Shown here: positions 11,847 through 23,600 of the stretch, piece by piece | Layout: each line of letters starts with the position of its first letter | How positions within the stretch are numbered: position 1 is the stretch's first letter | DNA from: Deinandra increscens subsp. villosa | Taxonomy: Eukaryota > Streptophyta > Magnoliopsida > Asterales > Asteraceae | Assembly (NCBI GenBank): GCA_039602395.1 | Contig: JBCNJP010000008.1 | Span: forward strand, 16,746,354 to 16,810,353 | Length of the DNA: 64,000 nucleotides | Reading direction: 5' to 3' | The notes under the pieces: model-generated | The model's database searches: none | What the model was told of the DNA's origin: nothing | The model's input: only the letters and a program-made list of their open reading frames with translations | Program-made: the position numbers and the translations under genes

Positions 11847-14647
11847 ATGGCCTTTGACATATCAAGTCTGTCAAGTGCAACCCTTGAGATGGATGCGAAG
11901 ATCGGAACCAACGCCAGACCACCTCGTCTGATGTCTGGCAAGGGCTTCATGAGCTGGAAGTACCGATTCGTGAACTGTGTGAACTATCATGATCCCAAGA
12001 TCATGCGATCTTTTGAGGTGGGAGACTATGTCCCATCGACACCTGGACCAACATGTCAGGCACCCAAACCTAAAGCCAAATCTGAATGGATTGATGACGA
12101 TTGGGAGAAGGTGGAACGTGATAGAAAGGCACTGGCTGCTCTAACCATGGCCCTGTCTCCAGAAGTAGCTGAAGCCTTCAAGGAGTACACGTCTGCTAAG
12201 ACACTTTGGGATGCTCTTGTTGCAGCATATGAAGGAAATGATGACATGAAGGAATCTCGAAGAGGAAACCTAAGAGAGCAGTTTAATGAATTCAATTACA
12301 TCCCTGGTGAAAATATTGAAAGTCAGCTTCAACGGTTCATCAAAATTGTGATAGGAATGAAAGATGCTGGAGTCACATACACACAGGTGGAGGTAAACAA
12401 GAAGCTGGTAAACTATCTTCCGCCAAATTGGGATAGCACTATTGAGTTAATAGAAAAGACGGTGCAAATGTCTACTTCACCACTGAGCGAGCTTATGTCA
12501 ACCATTAGAGCATATGAAGAGAAGAAACAGAAGAGGGCCAGAAAGCTGGGCAATGGAGCATTAATGAACCAAGTTAATCAAGCTTTCATCTCACAGCCAG
12601 CTGCTGCTCCTAACAATATAGTCTAATCCGATGGGATTTATTGCTCAAGCCACTGAGTCAAGCACATATGGAATATCAAGCCTTGTTTCTTTAGATGTTA
12701 ATGCTCTAACCAAAGATCCCGGTACTCTTGGTGTAGGAATTATGAGTTGCTATCAGGCTATCAGGCACTCGTTGCAGGTTCTCTTCTTCCCGTTGATTTA
12801 ACTTCAGATGATGTGAATCAAGTCAACCCAGAAGACCTGGAGCATATGGACAAATCTTACCAGATGGGAATGTCAGCTTTGAGAGCTAAGCAGTTCATGG
12901 CAAAGACAGGAAAGAAGGATTGGAATGGAGGAAAAGGAATAAAGCTTAGTTTCAACAAAGCAAACCTGCGGTGCTACAACTGCAATGAGTATGGGCATTA
13001 TGCACGGGAGTGCACCAAACCAAAGGTTGACAGAGATGTTAAAACTGAGAACAGAAGTGAAAGTGTGAAGAAGGAGACATGGAAGAATGACAGGGCACTG
13101 GTGGTTCAGCACACACCAGGATACGATTGGACAACTCAGGTGGAAGATTTGAGTCTGACACTTGATCATGTGGCCCTCCTAGCTGAAGAAGAAGCACAGA
13201 AAGAAGCTGCTGAAGTCTTTCATCATGCATTCATGGCAGACATAACACCAGGGTCCCAAGCCAACAACAATGAGGTATGTTCTAACTCTAAATGTCAAAC
13301 TATATTTAATGAATGTAAAGACTGGGAACATAAGTTCATTAATGAAACTCTAAATCGTGAATTATCTAATAGAGACCTTCGGGAGTACAAAGCTAAGAGT
13401 AAAACATTTAGAGAAAAATTAGAAGCAACCAAATTAGGCATTAAATGTCTTCAAAGTCAATTGAGTGATAAAACTGAATATCTTAGAATTGCTAACTCAG
13501 AAATTGACACATTAAAATCAGAGGTCGAAGAACTTAAAGCCAAATTAGATACATCACAAAATAAAATTGAACAAAATGATAAGATTGTGTTGGAAATGAT
13601 GAAGGCTAGTTCTCTCTTCTACAACACAGATGTCCGAATGCGACATCTCAAAGCCAACTCTGGTTTGGGTCTCGGTACTGAGGTAAAAGACGAAACATCC
13701 ACTCATATAGTACCGATGCCATTAATGCATGAAATGATCCCGGACTATGAGAGTTCAAAGACCTCTTTAGAAGCTAAGGCTGAAATAGAAAAGAAACTTG
13801 CTGCATGCCCCATTAAAATTTCTGCTCCTGTTTCTAACATTACTAACACTTCTACTTGTTGTGCAGATAAAGGTAATAAAGAAGCAGGGGTAGTGAATTG
13901 CAAGGAGTCCTCTAAGAGTCCCATGAAGTCCAATTATGATTCTTACTATAAAAACTTTGATTTTGAGAAACTTGAACCTTCTATTAAGTTTGAGTCAAAA
14001 ATATCAGAGTCTATTTTGTGTGATAAACCTTCTGAATGTGGTGTGTTTACTTTTGGTAAATGTGATGCTAAACCTGTGAAACCCTTAAGAACTGTTAAAA
14101 TTTTAGGAAGGGGTAAGGAACCACAGGTTGCTGGTCTCAAATCCACAAGTGATGTGAAAGTTTCTGAGGATAAGATTAATAATCCTGTCCAAAATATGCA
14201 GAAAGTACGGGACACCAGACCCCATGACTTTGTCCCGTACCCAGAAGTTAACTCTACATATGACCAATTTAAGCCAATACAACGGGAGTACATTTTGACC
14301 ACAAAGCCACATGGTAAGGCCCTTTGGATTCATAAAAATTGTTCAAAGCCAACCTGGATATCCACTGGGCGTAACCAACAACAAGCTCACGTGTATCCAA
14401 AGAAACAGTCTTGCCATGTGTGTGGTAGACCAGGACACGTGGCAAGAAACTGCTTGCACCGCCCGTATGAACCTTATTATCCTAAGAAGGTCCTGCAGAA
14501 GACTGTCCCATTGGGCCAAAAATATGTTGGCCCAAAACAAAAATCTGGACCTTCAGACTTCAAGGTGCAGAAGTTGGCACCACAACCTCCACAAGCACAG
14601 ATGCATGCTAGACCAACACAAAGGACTACACCTTCAAACCGAAAGGT
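11847..14647 (+). pseudogene. gag: gag of element A, 5' part
   Basis: Sirevirus-type Gag, the structural protein that packages the element RNA in virus-like particles. I start it at the ATG at 11847 (MAFDISSLSS), because the upstream ATG at 11805 lies inside the motif array. A UBN2/Retrotran_gag-like capsid domain spans about 11900-12520. Zinc knuckle CYNCNEYGHYAREC is at 12972-13013, a coiled coil at about 13300-13600, and knuckle CHVCGRPGHVARNC at 14412-14453. One extra base near 12624 and an 8-base tandem duplication (GCTATCAG) near 12751-12766 shift the frame out and back. The gene is cut at 14647 by element B and resumes at 28715. Confidence 0.85.
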
Positions 14648-15111
14648 TGTAGGTCCGAGATTAACAACTAATCACGATATTCTATCACAAACGAGTGCGG
14701 AATCCTCGTAGGTGATTGATTCAAGAATAGAGATGAAGAGAACACAAGAAAACGATGATTAAACAATAACAAACTTGATCTTTGCACACAAGAAAACTTG
14801 TCGGGTACAAATACACAAATCGTAAACACCTCTCTCTCGGGTTTACGATCGTAAACACCAATGGATCGTAAACACCTCTGGTTTCTCTCTATGGATCGTA
14901 AACTCACTTGAATGATCAACCTACAATGGAGAACCACATGGGGTTTATATAGGATCCCTAATGGGTTTACTATTGGGCCCCTTGTGGATCATAAACCCAA
15001 TAGTAAACCCAAACCCAAACCCAATCATAAACTAGCCTACTAATCTAGTTAAACCCTCTAAGCCCATCCCAACTTATTTAATATTACAAGCCTCATAATC
15101 TAGCCTCTACA
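14648..15111 (-). repeat. 3' LTR of element B
   Basis: Begins TGTAGGTCCGAG and ends CCTCTACA on the plus strand. It contains the palindrome GTTTACGATCGTAAAC (about 14840) with further GATCGTAAAC half-sites. TATA (minus strand) is at 14944-14953. The antisense 89-codon ORF inside it is not a gene. Confidence 0.92.
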
Positions 15112-15125
15112 ATCTTCCCCTAGGC
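15112..15125 (-). promoter_or_regulatory. Polypurine tract of element B
   Basis: Plus strand ATCTTCCCCTAGG, i.e. CCTAGGGGAAGAT in element sense, beside the LTR. Element A has a near-identical tract at 37527-37536. Confidence 0.8.
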
Positions 15126-17546
15126 TTGTGATATTAAATGTCTTCGATCTTTGAAATTCTTCTTCTTGAGTGGCTGGCAAAGATGCTGATGAAGATTCTT
15201 TCCGCAGAAATCTTCAATGGGTTTCATGACGGGCACTTGGGACTTCCTCTTGATCAGCATCAGCTCGAACTTCTTGAAATGAACAAGTTAATGAGATGGA
15301 GGATTCTCAATGACTTGCTTCTTTTGAAAGAACTGGTTCTTGCTGAATCTTCGGTAACTGTCTTGAATCTCCAAAAATTAGAGGGTAAATTTTGAAAACC
15401 TCCTAACTTTGGAGAACTTGATTGTTGATCTTCAAACTTCATGATCTCTGACTGCTCTACATTTTCTGTTTCAAAGATTTGACTTGAAATCTTTAGCTTC
15501 CCCTAAACTTGTGAGCATCTTCTTTGAAGAACTTTCGAAGCTTTTGAAAACTTGTAAAGACACCAACAACTTCCCCTGAACACATGCTTATTCAGATAGA
15601 AGTCTTGTCCGGCTGGTTCTTTAACTTTGAGCAGCAGCGGCATCTTTCTATCATCAACCTGTCTGACACACATTTGAAAAAATATACACCAACAGACATT
15701 TGATGACTGGTCTTTGGGTTAGAAGGTAATTATCATCTGTTCAGTTGATTCAAAGTAACATAATTTTAACCAAAAACCCTAATATAGATTACGGGTTTTC
15801 TATAAAACTTCCCCTGAACCCAAAGACCTCTAAAGACTTCCCCTTAGCTGATTACTTCCCCTCAGCTAAGGACTTCCCTTGAGATAATACATATTATCCT
15901 CGAGTTCCCTTCGGATACTATGTATTATGGAAGTCTTTTCGGATAATAAGTATCATCCTCGAGTTCCCTTCGGATAATACTTATTATCCCCTCTCCTTCC
16001 CCTAAAAATTTGTCAAGATCTGACGGAGGAAGTCTTTTCCATTAGATAATAAGTATCATCCTCGAGTTCCCTTCGGATAATACTTATTATCCCATACTCC
16101 TTCCCCTAAAAATTTGGCAAGATCTGTCGGGGGCATATTGTCATGCATTAAAACCCATGGAAACGACATTTTGACTTCTCAAATCAACCTGGCCAAGACG
16201 AAAACACACTAAAAAGAACTTAACGACTCACACACGAAAGATAAAAACTAAACAAATACTTACCAAACCAAACATGAGAAAGTTTACAAGGGATCAAACC
16301 GTATGAATCTGACTGAGGAACCCTTTTTAGCTTTAGTTACTTGACTAGTCCAGGTGATTGCCGGTATGTTTGTCCGCTTTAAACTCAAACCCGTTTAATC
16401 CCAACCGAATGCGTCATGCTTAATATAGTACATTATTACCGTCATGTTTAATTGTCCCCACACCCAAGCGTACACAGCAAAACCTACCCAACCTCAGAGT
16501 TTATTGAGGATTCACAAACCCCCAACTTGAGGAACCATGCAACACCGTTATGACTACCACTTATTTCATTAACCATCAGTTGGTGATCAGGTCGGCCGCT
16601 AAGCACGCAAAGAAGACCAACTGAGTGATTATTTATTCTCTTTTCTTTTTCATTTTCTTTTTCTTTCTTTTTATTTTTTATTTTTTTTTATTTTCATTTT
16701 CTTTTGCTCTGTGGTGTTGTCAAGATAGCATAAACATGGCGTGTGAGAGGGTGAATACTAGGTATAATTACCACTCTCAACCCGTTTTTGTCGGGACTCA
16801 GTCTTTTAAACCATGCAACCTAGGATGGGAAGCTAAACATATATATCTTTTAAGTTCACTGCACTTTCATTGGAGGTCATAAGTTTAGGTCGAGCCTACC
16901 GAGCATATCACCGTGGAGCTTGCCTTTCACTTCCGCCTTACGCGTGTCAGCCATCTCCAACCCGAACATTCATTTTACTTCCCCTAAACTTCTCAAAAAC
17001 AAGAAACAATTAAAAATTGAAAAGCACACTATTTTTTAGGGGTCAACATTTTCATCTTCTTTACATTTCTTCCCCTTGCTTTTTGATTTTTAATGTCACA
17101 ATTTTGTGAGCATCATCATTTTTTTTTAACAAAATAAAACACACAAACACACAAACAAATTAAATGACTTTACACACATCTGGCCAAGCTAACTTTCAAA
17201 GTATTGATTTGAAAATTTTTAGAAATTAGGGTTTCATGACATGCATACTTCATTGCATTTGAAGTCAAACACTTAATCATTTAATTGAAAATTTTAGGAA
17301 ATTTGGTTTGACTCAAAACACCCTTTGCCGCTTCATTCACACAACCAAGTTAAGAACAGTACCTTTCGTGCTGATTTTGACATTTTACCTCTCAAAGAGA
17401 CATACCTTTCATTGTATAGATATCTTGTCATGACATGAAGATACGTCTCCTAAACTGTGCCTGGAACAATCACTTACCAACAAACAACTTAATAAAAAAA
17501 ATGTTAGTGATAATCCTCCTTGATCGTTCCTGCACACAGTGAGAGA
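15126..17546 (-). other. 3' non-coding region of element B
   Basis: 2.4 kb without a coding signal; small ORFs such as 15138-15395 and 16625-16882 are low-complexity. In element sense, 16310-16410 matches A's 33590-33690 by eye (shared ataccggcaat and aagggttcctcagtca). The motif GATATGCTCGGTAGGCTC is at 16892-16909. Three tandem stem-loops lie at 15884-16091. It therefore looks like the counterpart of A's spacer between pol and ORF3. Confidence 0.6.
15884..16091 (-). other. Three tandem stem-loops in element B
   Basis: Three copies share the loop cctcgagttcccttcgga but differ in the stem. Copy 1 is ATAATACATA (15884-15893) with TATGTATTAT (15919-15928). Copy 2 is GGATAATAAGTAT (15941-15953) with ATACTTATTATCC (15977-15989). 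Copy 3 is GATAATAAGTAT (16045-16056) with ATACTTATTATC (16080-16091). Stem changes between copies 1 and 2 are compensated on the other arm. Confidence 0.75.
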
Positions 17547-18364
17547 TTAGTTAGCTAATAGTACCCAGGCCATTGTTTTTCTGGGTACTCCTGAGGAATC
17601 AATGAATGAAATTTCTTTTAAAAACATTCCTTTTGAAAGATCAGGAAGTTGGGATGATTCGGTTGTAGCTGCCTTGACTTTTGGCTTCCAAATTCCAGGT
17701 GATTTAACATTTGTTTTAGTCACTTTTGGAGTTGTGACCTTAGGTATTTCAACCTTCTTCATTTTAGATTCACTTTTCAAAACAGTTTTTGTTTTAGTCA
17801 CCTTTTGAGTTGTGACTTTAGGTATTTCAACCTTCTGCATTTTAGAAATATTTTTCAAAACAGTTTTAGTTACCTTGGGAGGGGTAACTTTGGGTTTTTC
17901 AAGTTTTGATTGCTTTGAAATGGTTTCATCACCTTTTTCTGAAAATTTTGGTAACTTGGAAAGCTGTTGTTTTGATTTAAAGATTTTCTTTCAGCTTTGG
18001 CAGCGCCCCAATGTTGATCAGAGGGTTTAACCTTAGGAGTAACAGTCTTCATTGCCTTAGGTTTCTGCACCATCATCGGCTTAGACTTCACAGACTCCTG
18101 AGATGAAACCCTTTGACTTTTTGGAAAGTAGGGTTCATAGGGGCGATAAAGACAGTTTCTAGCAATATGACCAGCGATGCCACAATTAAAGCAAGTCTGC
18201 TTCTTTAGATAGAAGTCAGACGTGTACCCATTTGTCTTTGGTGGCTGATATGGAGCTGGTTTGCTCTGTGTCTGCCTCCTTGGTCCATTTGCTGATCCAA
18301 GATTGACTCTTGGCTGGTTCCTCGAAGCCTGTGTCGAACCTGTCTTAACCGTCTTTGTGCTTCC
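17547..18364 (-). pseudogene. gag: gag of element B, C-terminal part
   Basis: Minus-strand continuation of the 27287 gag after removal of element C. It carries one CCHC knuckle, CFNCGIAGHIARNC (about 18150-18200 on the plus strand), followed by a YRPYEPYFPK block very like the one after the second knuckle of A's Gag. Lys, Val and Thr repeats (VEIPKVTT, 17690-17850) follow. The end, MAWVLLAN, resembles the conserved end of Sirevirus Gag, so the protein ends here normally and is not followed by pol. One frameshift lies near 17865. Confidence 0.75.
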
Positions 18365-19016
18365 TGTAGGGATATGATCATGTAATAGTAAGCGTATGTC
18401 TGGAAATTATTTAAGCCTACGGGGTCACACGTCTCGACACCAAATGTATTGATATTAATTAATGGTTAATTAATATTTATCACGAATATTTAACGAGGTT
18501 TCGTTAAAAACTGACAAGTTAATTGTTAACAGGGGTGTTAGTTGTAATTAAGAGAGAGAGTTGTAATTGGATTACAATTGAGAGAAGGCTTTGGATAGGG
18601 CCTCTAGTGGATTTCGACTAGGGCTCCTATGCCTATCCTTTTACTTGTTTATCAAGTATTCTAATCCTATAAATAGACCCTCTGGGTTTAAGGATTAGTT
18701 GCTGCTTTATGAGATAAAGAAAAAACCCTAATTCTCTCTCTCTACTCTCGAATTCGGCAACAAGAAAAACCCAAGGGAGGTTTCGGTTCTTGTGTGGTTC
18801 GACCAAGCCTACATCAAGAGGTGTTCGTGATCATTGCTAGCACATAGCATTGGTGTGTCGTGTGTGCGATCGTAGAGGGATTTATATCAAATCCTCCAAG
18901 AGATCAAGTCTTGCCGAGCTAAAAAGGTACACGTTCTAATACCGGTTAATTAGATTAATTCATAGGATTCTTTCCGCTGCGTACTCGTGTTTTGATAAAA
19001 GTTATATAACCCAACA
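18365..19016 (+). repeat. 5' LTR of element C
   Basis: Runs from TGTAGGGATATG to ATAACCCAACA. The TATA box TATAAATA is at 18668-18675. No motif array is seen inside this LTR. Confidence 0.95.
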
Positions 19017-19017
19017 G

Positions 19018-19029
19018 TGGTATCACGAG
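19018..19029 (+). promoter_or_regulatory. Primer binding site of element C (variant)
   Basis: TGGTATCACGAGCC instead of TGGTATCAGAGCC: one extra C compared with the initiator-Met complement. It may use the same tRNA with a bulge, or another tRNA; I cannot decide. Confidence 0.7.
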
Positions 19030-20673
19030 CCACCTATGATTTTAATTAATTACCGGGAATAAAACTTGGAAGGGGGGTAACCAAAACAAGATTCTAGCTT
19101 TTCGATTCATTTAAAAATCGTGTTTTACAATTGGAAAAGGTTTCGCAATTGGTAAAAACGGAAAAAATTTGATGGAATAGGACTTTTCGACCCGATCGAA
19201 AAGTCCCTGATCGAAAAACCACTTCTCGACCCGATCGGAAACCCTTGTTTTCCGATCGGAAAGCCTTATTCCGGATCGGAAACCCTTGATTTCCGATCGG
19301 AAAACCTATTCCGGTGCGGAGACCCTTGTTTTCCGACCGGAAACCCTACTTCTCGATCCAAATCGTAAAGGGTTTACGAACTGATCGAAAAGTACCCATT
19401 CGAAAAGTGCCCGATCGGAAAGGTTCCGATCGGAAAGGCTTTTCGACCCGATCGAAAAGTTTCCAATCGGAAAGGTTCCAATCGGAAAGGCTTTTCCGAC
19501 CCACTCGAAAACCCTGTTTCGATCGGAAACCCCTGCTTTCCGATCGTAAACTCTAATTATGGATCGAAAACCTCTTGCCGAATCGGAAACCCTAATTTTT
19601 AGTTCTAAAATTTGATTTTTGTGATCTAAAAATTTTAAATCCAAGTTTTTATTAATTATTAGATAATTGTTATGAACCACATGTTGTACCTTTAAACTTT
19701 AAAATGTTAAAAAGAAGTAAAAACCATGATGTTTCATGCAAATCGTTCATGGTTATTACTTAAATCAAAGAGGATTTAAACTAAAATTATAAGTGATAAT
19801 TAGAAACCCTATGATTATGTGATTATCTGATAATTGTGACATAATAAAAGGTTTATTGCAAATTTGTTTTATGAAAATCGAAATTTGCTAAAAGAACTAT
19901 TGAAATATGATTTTGTTTATAAAATAAAATTTGTGTCCTAAAAGTCAGAAGAAACACCGGCTCACCCATTTGAACACACTCTAAGAGAGGTATAAGTCGG
20001 GTCGCTCTGCTTCCCTAAAGTGGGTAGGTTTTTAATTGCAAAAGTTGCAAACCTCACCCCTACGCTTCTTTGTGTGTTGCAAATGGAGCTACCGAGCTCT
20101 TTTGATTTGGAAGACAAACTAAGAATTTTATAAACACATTATGTGGTAAAGGTGTGCATGAGCCTTCACACATAACTTTTTTGATAACACATCAAAATTG
20201 CTTTGACCCATTTAAACTTAAGTCTTTGCCATCCACCTTGTAAAGGACACTTGTGAGTGTCATCTTACTCATTGGTACACAATGGTAAAATGGCATTTGC
20301 ATGGCAAATTCCCACTCATTGGTACACAATGGTGGACAATTTGTGCGTTCTTGGCTGGACGACTTAAAACGAGCTAGGCGGTGAGACCCTTGGCCCGTGG
20401 CAAAAGATGGGATGAAACATGACTACAAATCACTTGGTGCAAGTTGTAGGTCCCATAAAATCTAGGAATTGTATTTGGAATACAATTAGTGATCGTCACT
20501 TACCATTTGAATGCATCATTTCTAGCAGATCAACTGATGAAATGATGGCATGTCAATTGGATCCTAGCCTTAATAAAGCTTAATTGTTTAAAATGTTTAA
20601 ACATTGGGTAATTAAATTTATTAAGGAAAAGATTATCGAAAATACTGATTTTTGAACTTAATCTGTTTTGTAG
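19030..20673 (+). other. 5' leader of element C
   Basis: 1.6 kb without a gene. Bases 19178-19590 hold over twenty copies of GATCGAAAAGT or GATCGGAAACC. At 20267-20286 and 20314-20333 there is an exact 20-base repeat containing the small inverted repeat CATTG-GTACA-CAATG. Short ORFs here (19306-19680, 19314-19556) run through the array and are not genes. Confidence 0.75.
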
Positions 20674-23600
20674 ATGGCAACAAACCCACCTCAAAACAAT
20701 GTTGGTCATGCTTTTCGTCAAATGTTTGAAAGAGAAAAGCTGAATGGATCTAACTTCAATGACTGGTACCATCAACTGAGGATTGTCCTTAGAGTTGAAC
20801 GGAGGACCGATGTCCTTGAACATCATTGGCCGACCGAGCCAGCTGCTGATGCCTCTGAGCAAGAGAAAGCGTTCTACAACGCAGAGTACAGCAGATACGA
20901 TGAGGTTGCTTGTATGATGATCTCGAGTATGACTCCCGATCTTCAGAAGCAATACGAATTTCATACACCTTGTGATATGATCAAAGAGCTGAAAAAGATG
21001 TATGAAAAACAAGCTGGTGTCGAATTGTTCGACCTAGTTGTGGAACTCCACGACTTGAAGCTTGAAACTGGTAAATCGGTCAGTAGTCATGTGCTCAAGA
21101 TGAAGAGCTACTTTGACAAATTGGAATCGCTCAATTATGGGTATAATCGTGCTGTTGCAGTTGGCATGATCCTCAAATCGCTTACGAAGGATTTTGAGGG
21201 TTTTGTGCGCAACTATAACATGCATAGTATGACTAAGACTATACCTGAGCTTCATGCTATGCTTGTCGAGTATGATAAAACGATTCCTAAAAAGGCCACT
21301 GAAACACCCCAAGTTCTTATGATCAAGGGGGGTAAGATCCAAAAGGCTAAACGACCGCAAAAGGGGAAGGGCAAGATTGATGGCAAGGGTAAAGGCAAGG
21401 CTGTTGCCCATATCCCTAAAGCCAAGCAAACCCCTCCGGCCCCTAAAGAGCATCAGGCTAAGGACCAGATCTGTCACCATTGTGGTGAAGTCGGACACTG
21501 GAAGAGGAACTGTCCTACCTACCTAGCTGAGTTGATGAAGAAGAGAAAGAATACTAGTGGGACTAGTACTTCAGGTATCTTCACAATTGAATTATTTTCC
21601 TTTTCTAAGAGTGATTCATGGGTGTATGACACCGGCTGTGGAACTCACATCTGTAATTCGTTACAGGGTCTTAGAAAGAGGAGGAAACTGAAGCCTGGAG
21701 CTTTGCAGCTGTTCGTTGGAAATGGTTTGCCAGCAGCTGTGGAAGCTATAGGAGAATTTCATTTAATTCTGCCTTCTGGGTTATGTATTGTATTAGACAA
21801 TTGTCATTATGCACCTTCTATCACTAGAGGTGTTATTTCAGTTTCTCTGTTGAAAAACCAAGGATACATTAATGTTTTTAATGATATCAGTATTTCAGTT
21901 TCTAAAAATAATGTTCATTATTTTGATGCTATTCCTTGTGATGGCATTTATGAAATTGATATGCGTGGTTGTGTTTCAAATAATTCAATGTTCACAGTTA
22001 GCAAACGAGCCAAAACTGTTTTGGACTCTACCTATCTTTGGCACTGTCGTCTTGCCCATGTTGGCAAAAATCGCATTGAAAGACTTCAACGTGAAGGGAT
22101 CTTACAATCAAATGATGAATCATTTGACCAATGCGTTTCCTGTATCTCAGGAAAGATGACAAGAAAACCCTTTCCGAACAAGCCGCAAAGGGCAAAAGAG
22201 CTACTTGGACTCATCCATACTGATGTATGTGGCCCATTTAGACATGTGTCAAGAAAAGGTGCTAGCTACTTCGTAACTTTCACGGATGATTTCAGCCGTT
22301 ATGGTTATGTTTACTTGCTTAAACATAAACATGAGGTATTTGAAACATTCAAAGAGTTTAAGAACGAAGTTGAAAATCAACTCGGTAAGACCATCAAGAT
22401 CCTTCGATCGGATCGTGGTGGAGAATACTTAAGCCAAGAGTTTAGGGATTATCTTAAAGCGTGTGGAATTGTCCAACAGCTTACTCCTCCCTATACACCT
22501 CAGCATAATGGCGTGTCTGAGAGGAGGAATCGTACCTTACTAGAGATGGTGAGGTCGATGATGAACCTTACAACTCTCCCATTATCATTTTGGGATTTTG
22601 CTCTAGAAACCGCTGTACGCGTTCTAAATATGGTTCCAACCAAGAAGGTTGAAAAGACACCATATCAATTATGGCATGGAGAAGTCCCTGTGTTGTCTTA
22701 CTTAAGAGTCTGGGGATGTGAGGCACTTGTGAAGCGTGATACGCCTGACAAATTACAACCCAGGACTACTAAGTGCATCTTCGTGGGATACCCAAAGGAA
22801 ACAATGGGTTACTACTTCTATAATCCCTCCGAAAACACTGTTCGTGTTGCTCGATATGCTGAATTCTTTGAAAAGAATTTTATAGCTCAAGAGAACAGTG
22901 GGAGAATTGTAGAACTACTAGAAGATGTGTCACCTTCTGAAACAACTAGCAATCATCAACTTGGGGGGGGGGAAATGTTCAAAGAGATGAACCTCAAGTC
23001 GATGATGTTGCGATTCCACTTCGTAGATCCGAAAGGGTCGTACGTAATCCGGATAGATGGATTGGTCTAGTCGAATCCGAGGATAACGTATCAGGAGATC
23101 TCGATGAGCCTCCGAACTTCAAAGCTGCATTATCAGATCCGGAATCTGACAAATGGCTTGAAGCTGCGAACGTGGAAATGAAATCCATGAAAGATAACCA
23201 CGTTTGGACCCTGGTTGATCTTCCTCCTAACGCAAGAACCGTTGGGAGTAAATGGCTCTTCAAGAAGAAGACCGACATGGATGGAAATGTACACACCTAT
23301 AAAGCTCGTCTCGTGGCGAAAGGTTATACTCAACGTTTTGGCGTTGACTATGATGAGACCTTTTCACCAGTAGCAGACATTAGAGCTATTAGGATTCTCT
23401 TAGCCATAGCAGCGTACTATGACTTTGAGATATGGCAAATGGATGTTAAGACTGCCTTCTTAAATGGTTACTTGGATGAAGAAGTCTATATGGATCAACC
23501 TGAAGGGTTCATTGATCCAAAACATCCCAACCAAGTATGCAAGCTTCAAAGGTCCATTTATGGACTAAAGCAAGCATCGAGGAGTTGGAATAAACGGTTT

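Noticed and set aside
14668..14937. 89-codon ORF found identically at 28266-28535
   Set aside because: Both lie antisense within the two LTRs of B; the identity reflects LTR duplication, not a gene.
16625..16882. ORF of 85 codons starting with a Phe-rich stretch
   Set aside because: Low-complexity T-rich DNA in B's 3' non-coding region. The same applies to 32471-32713 in A's A-rich tract.
22963..22972. Programmed -1/+1 frameshift between gag and pol in C
   Set aside because: The run lies between integrase and RT, not between gag and pol. A simple slip or read error is more likely; kept only as a finding to test.
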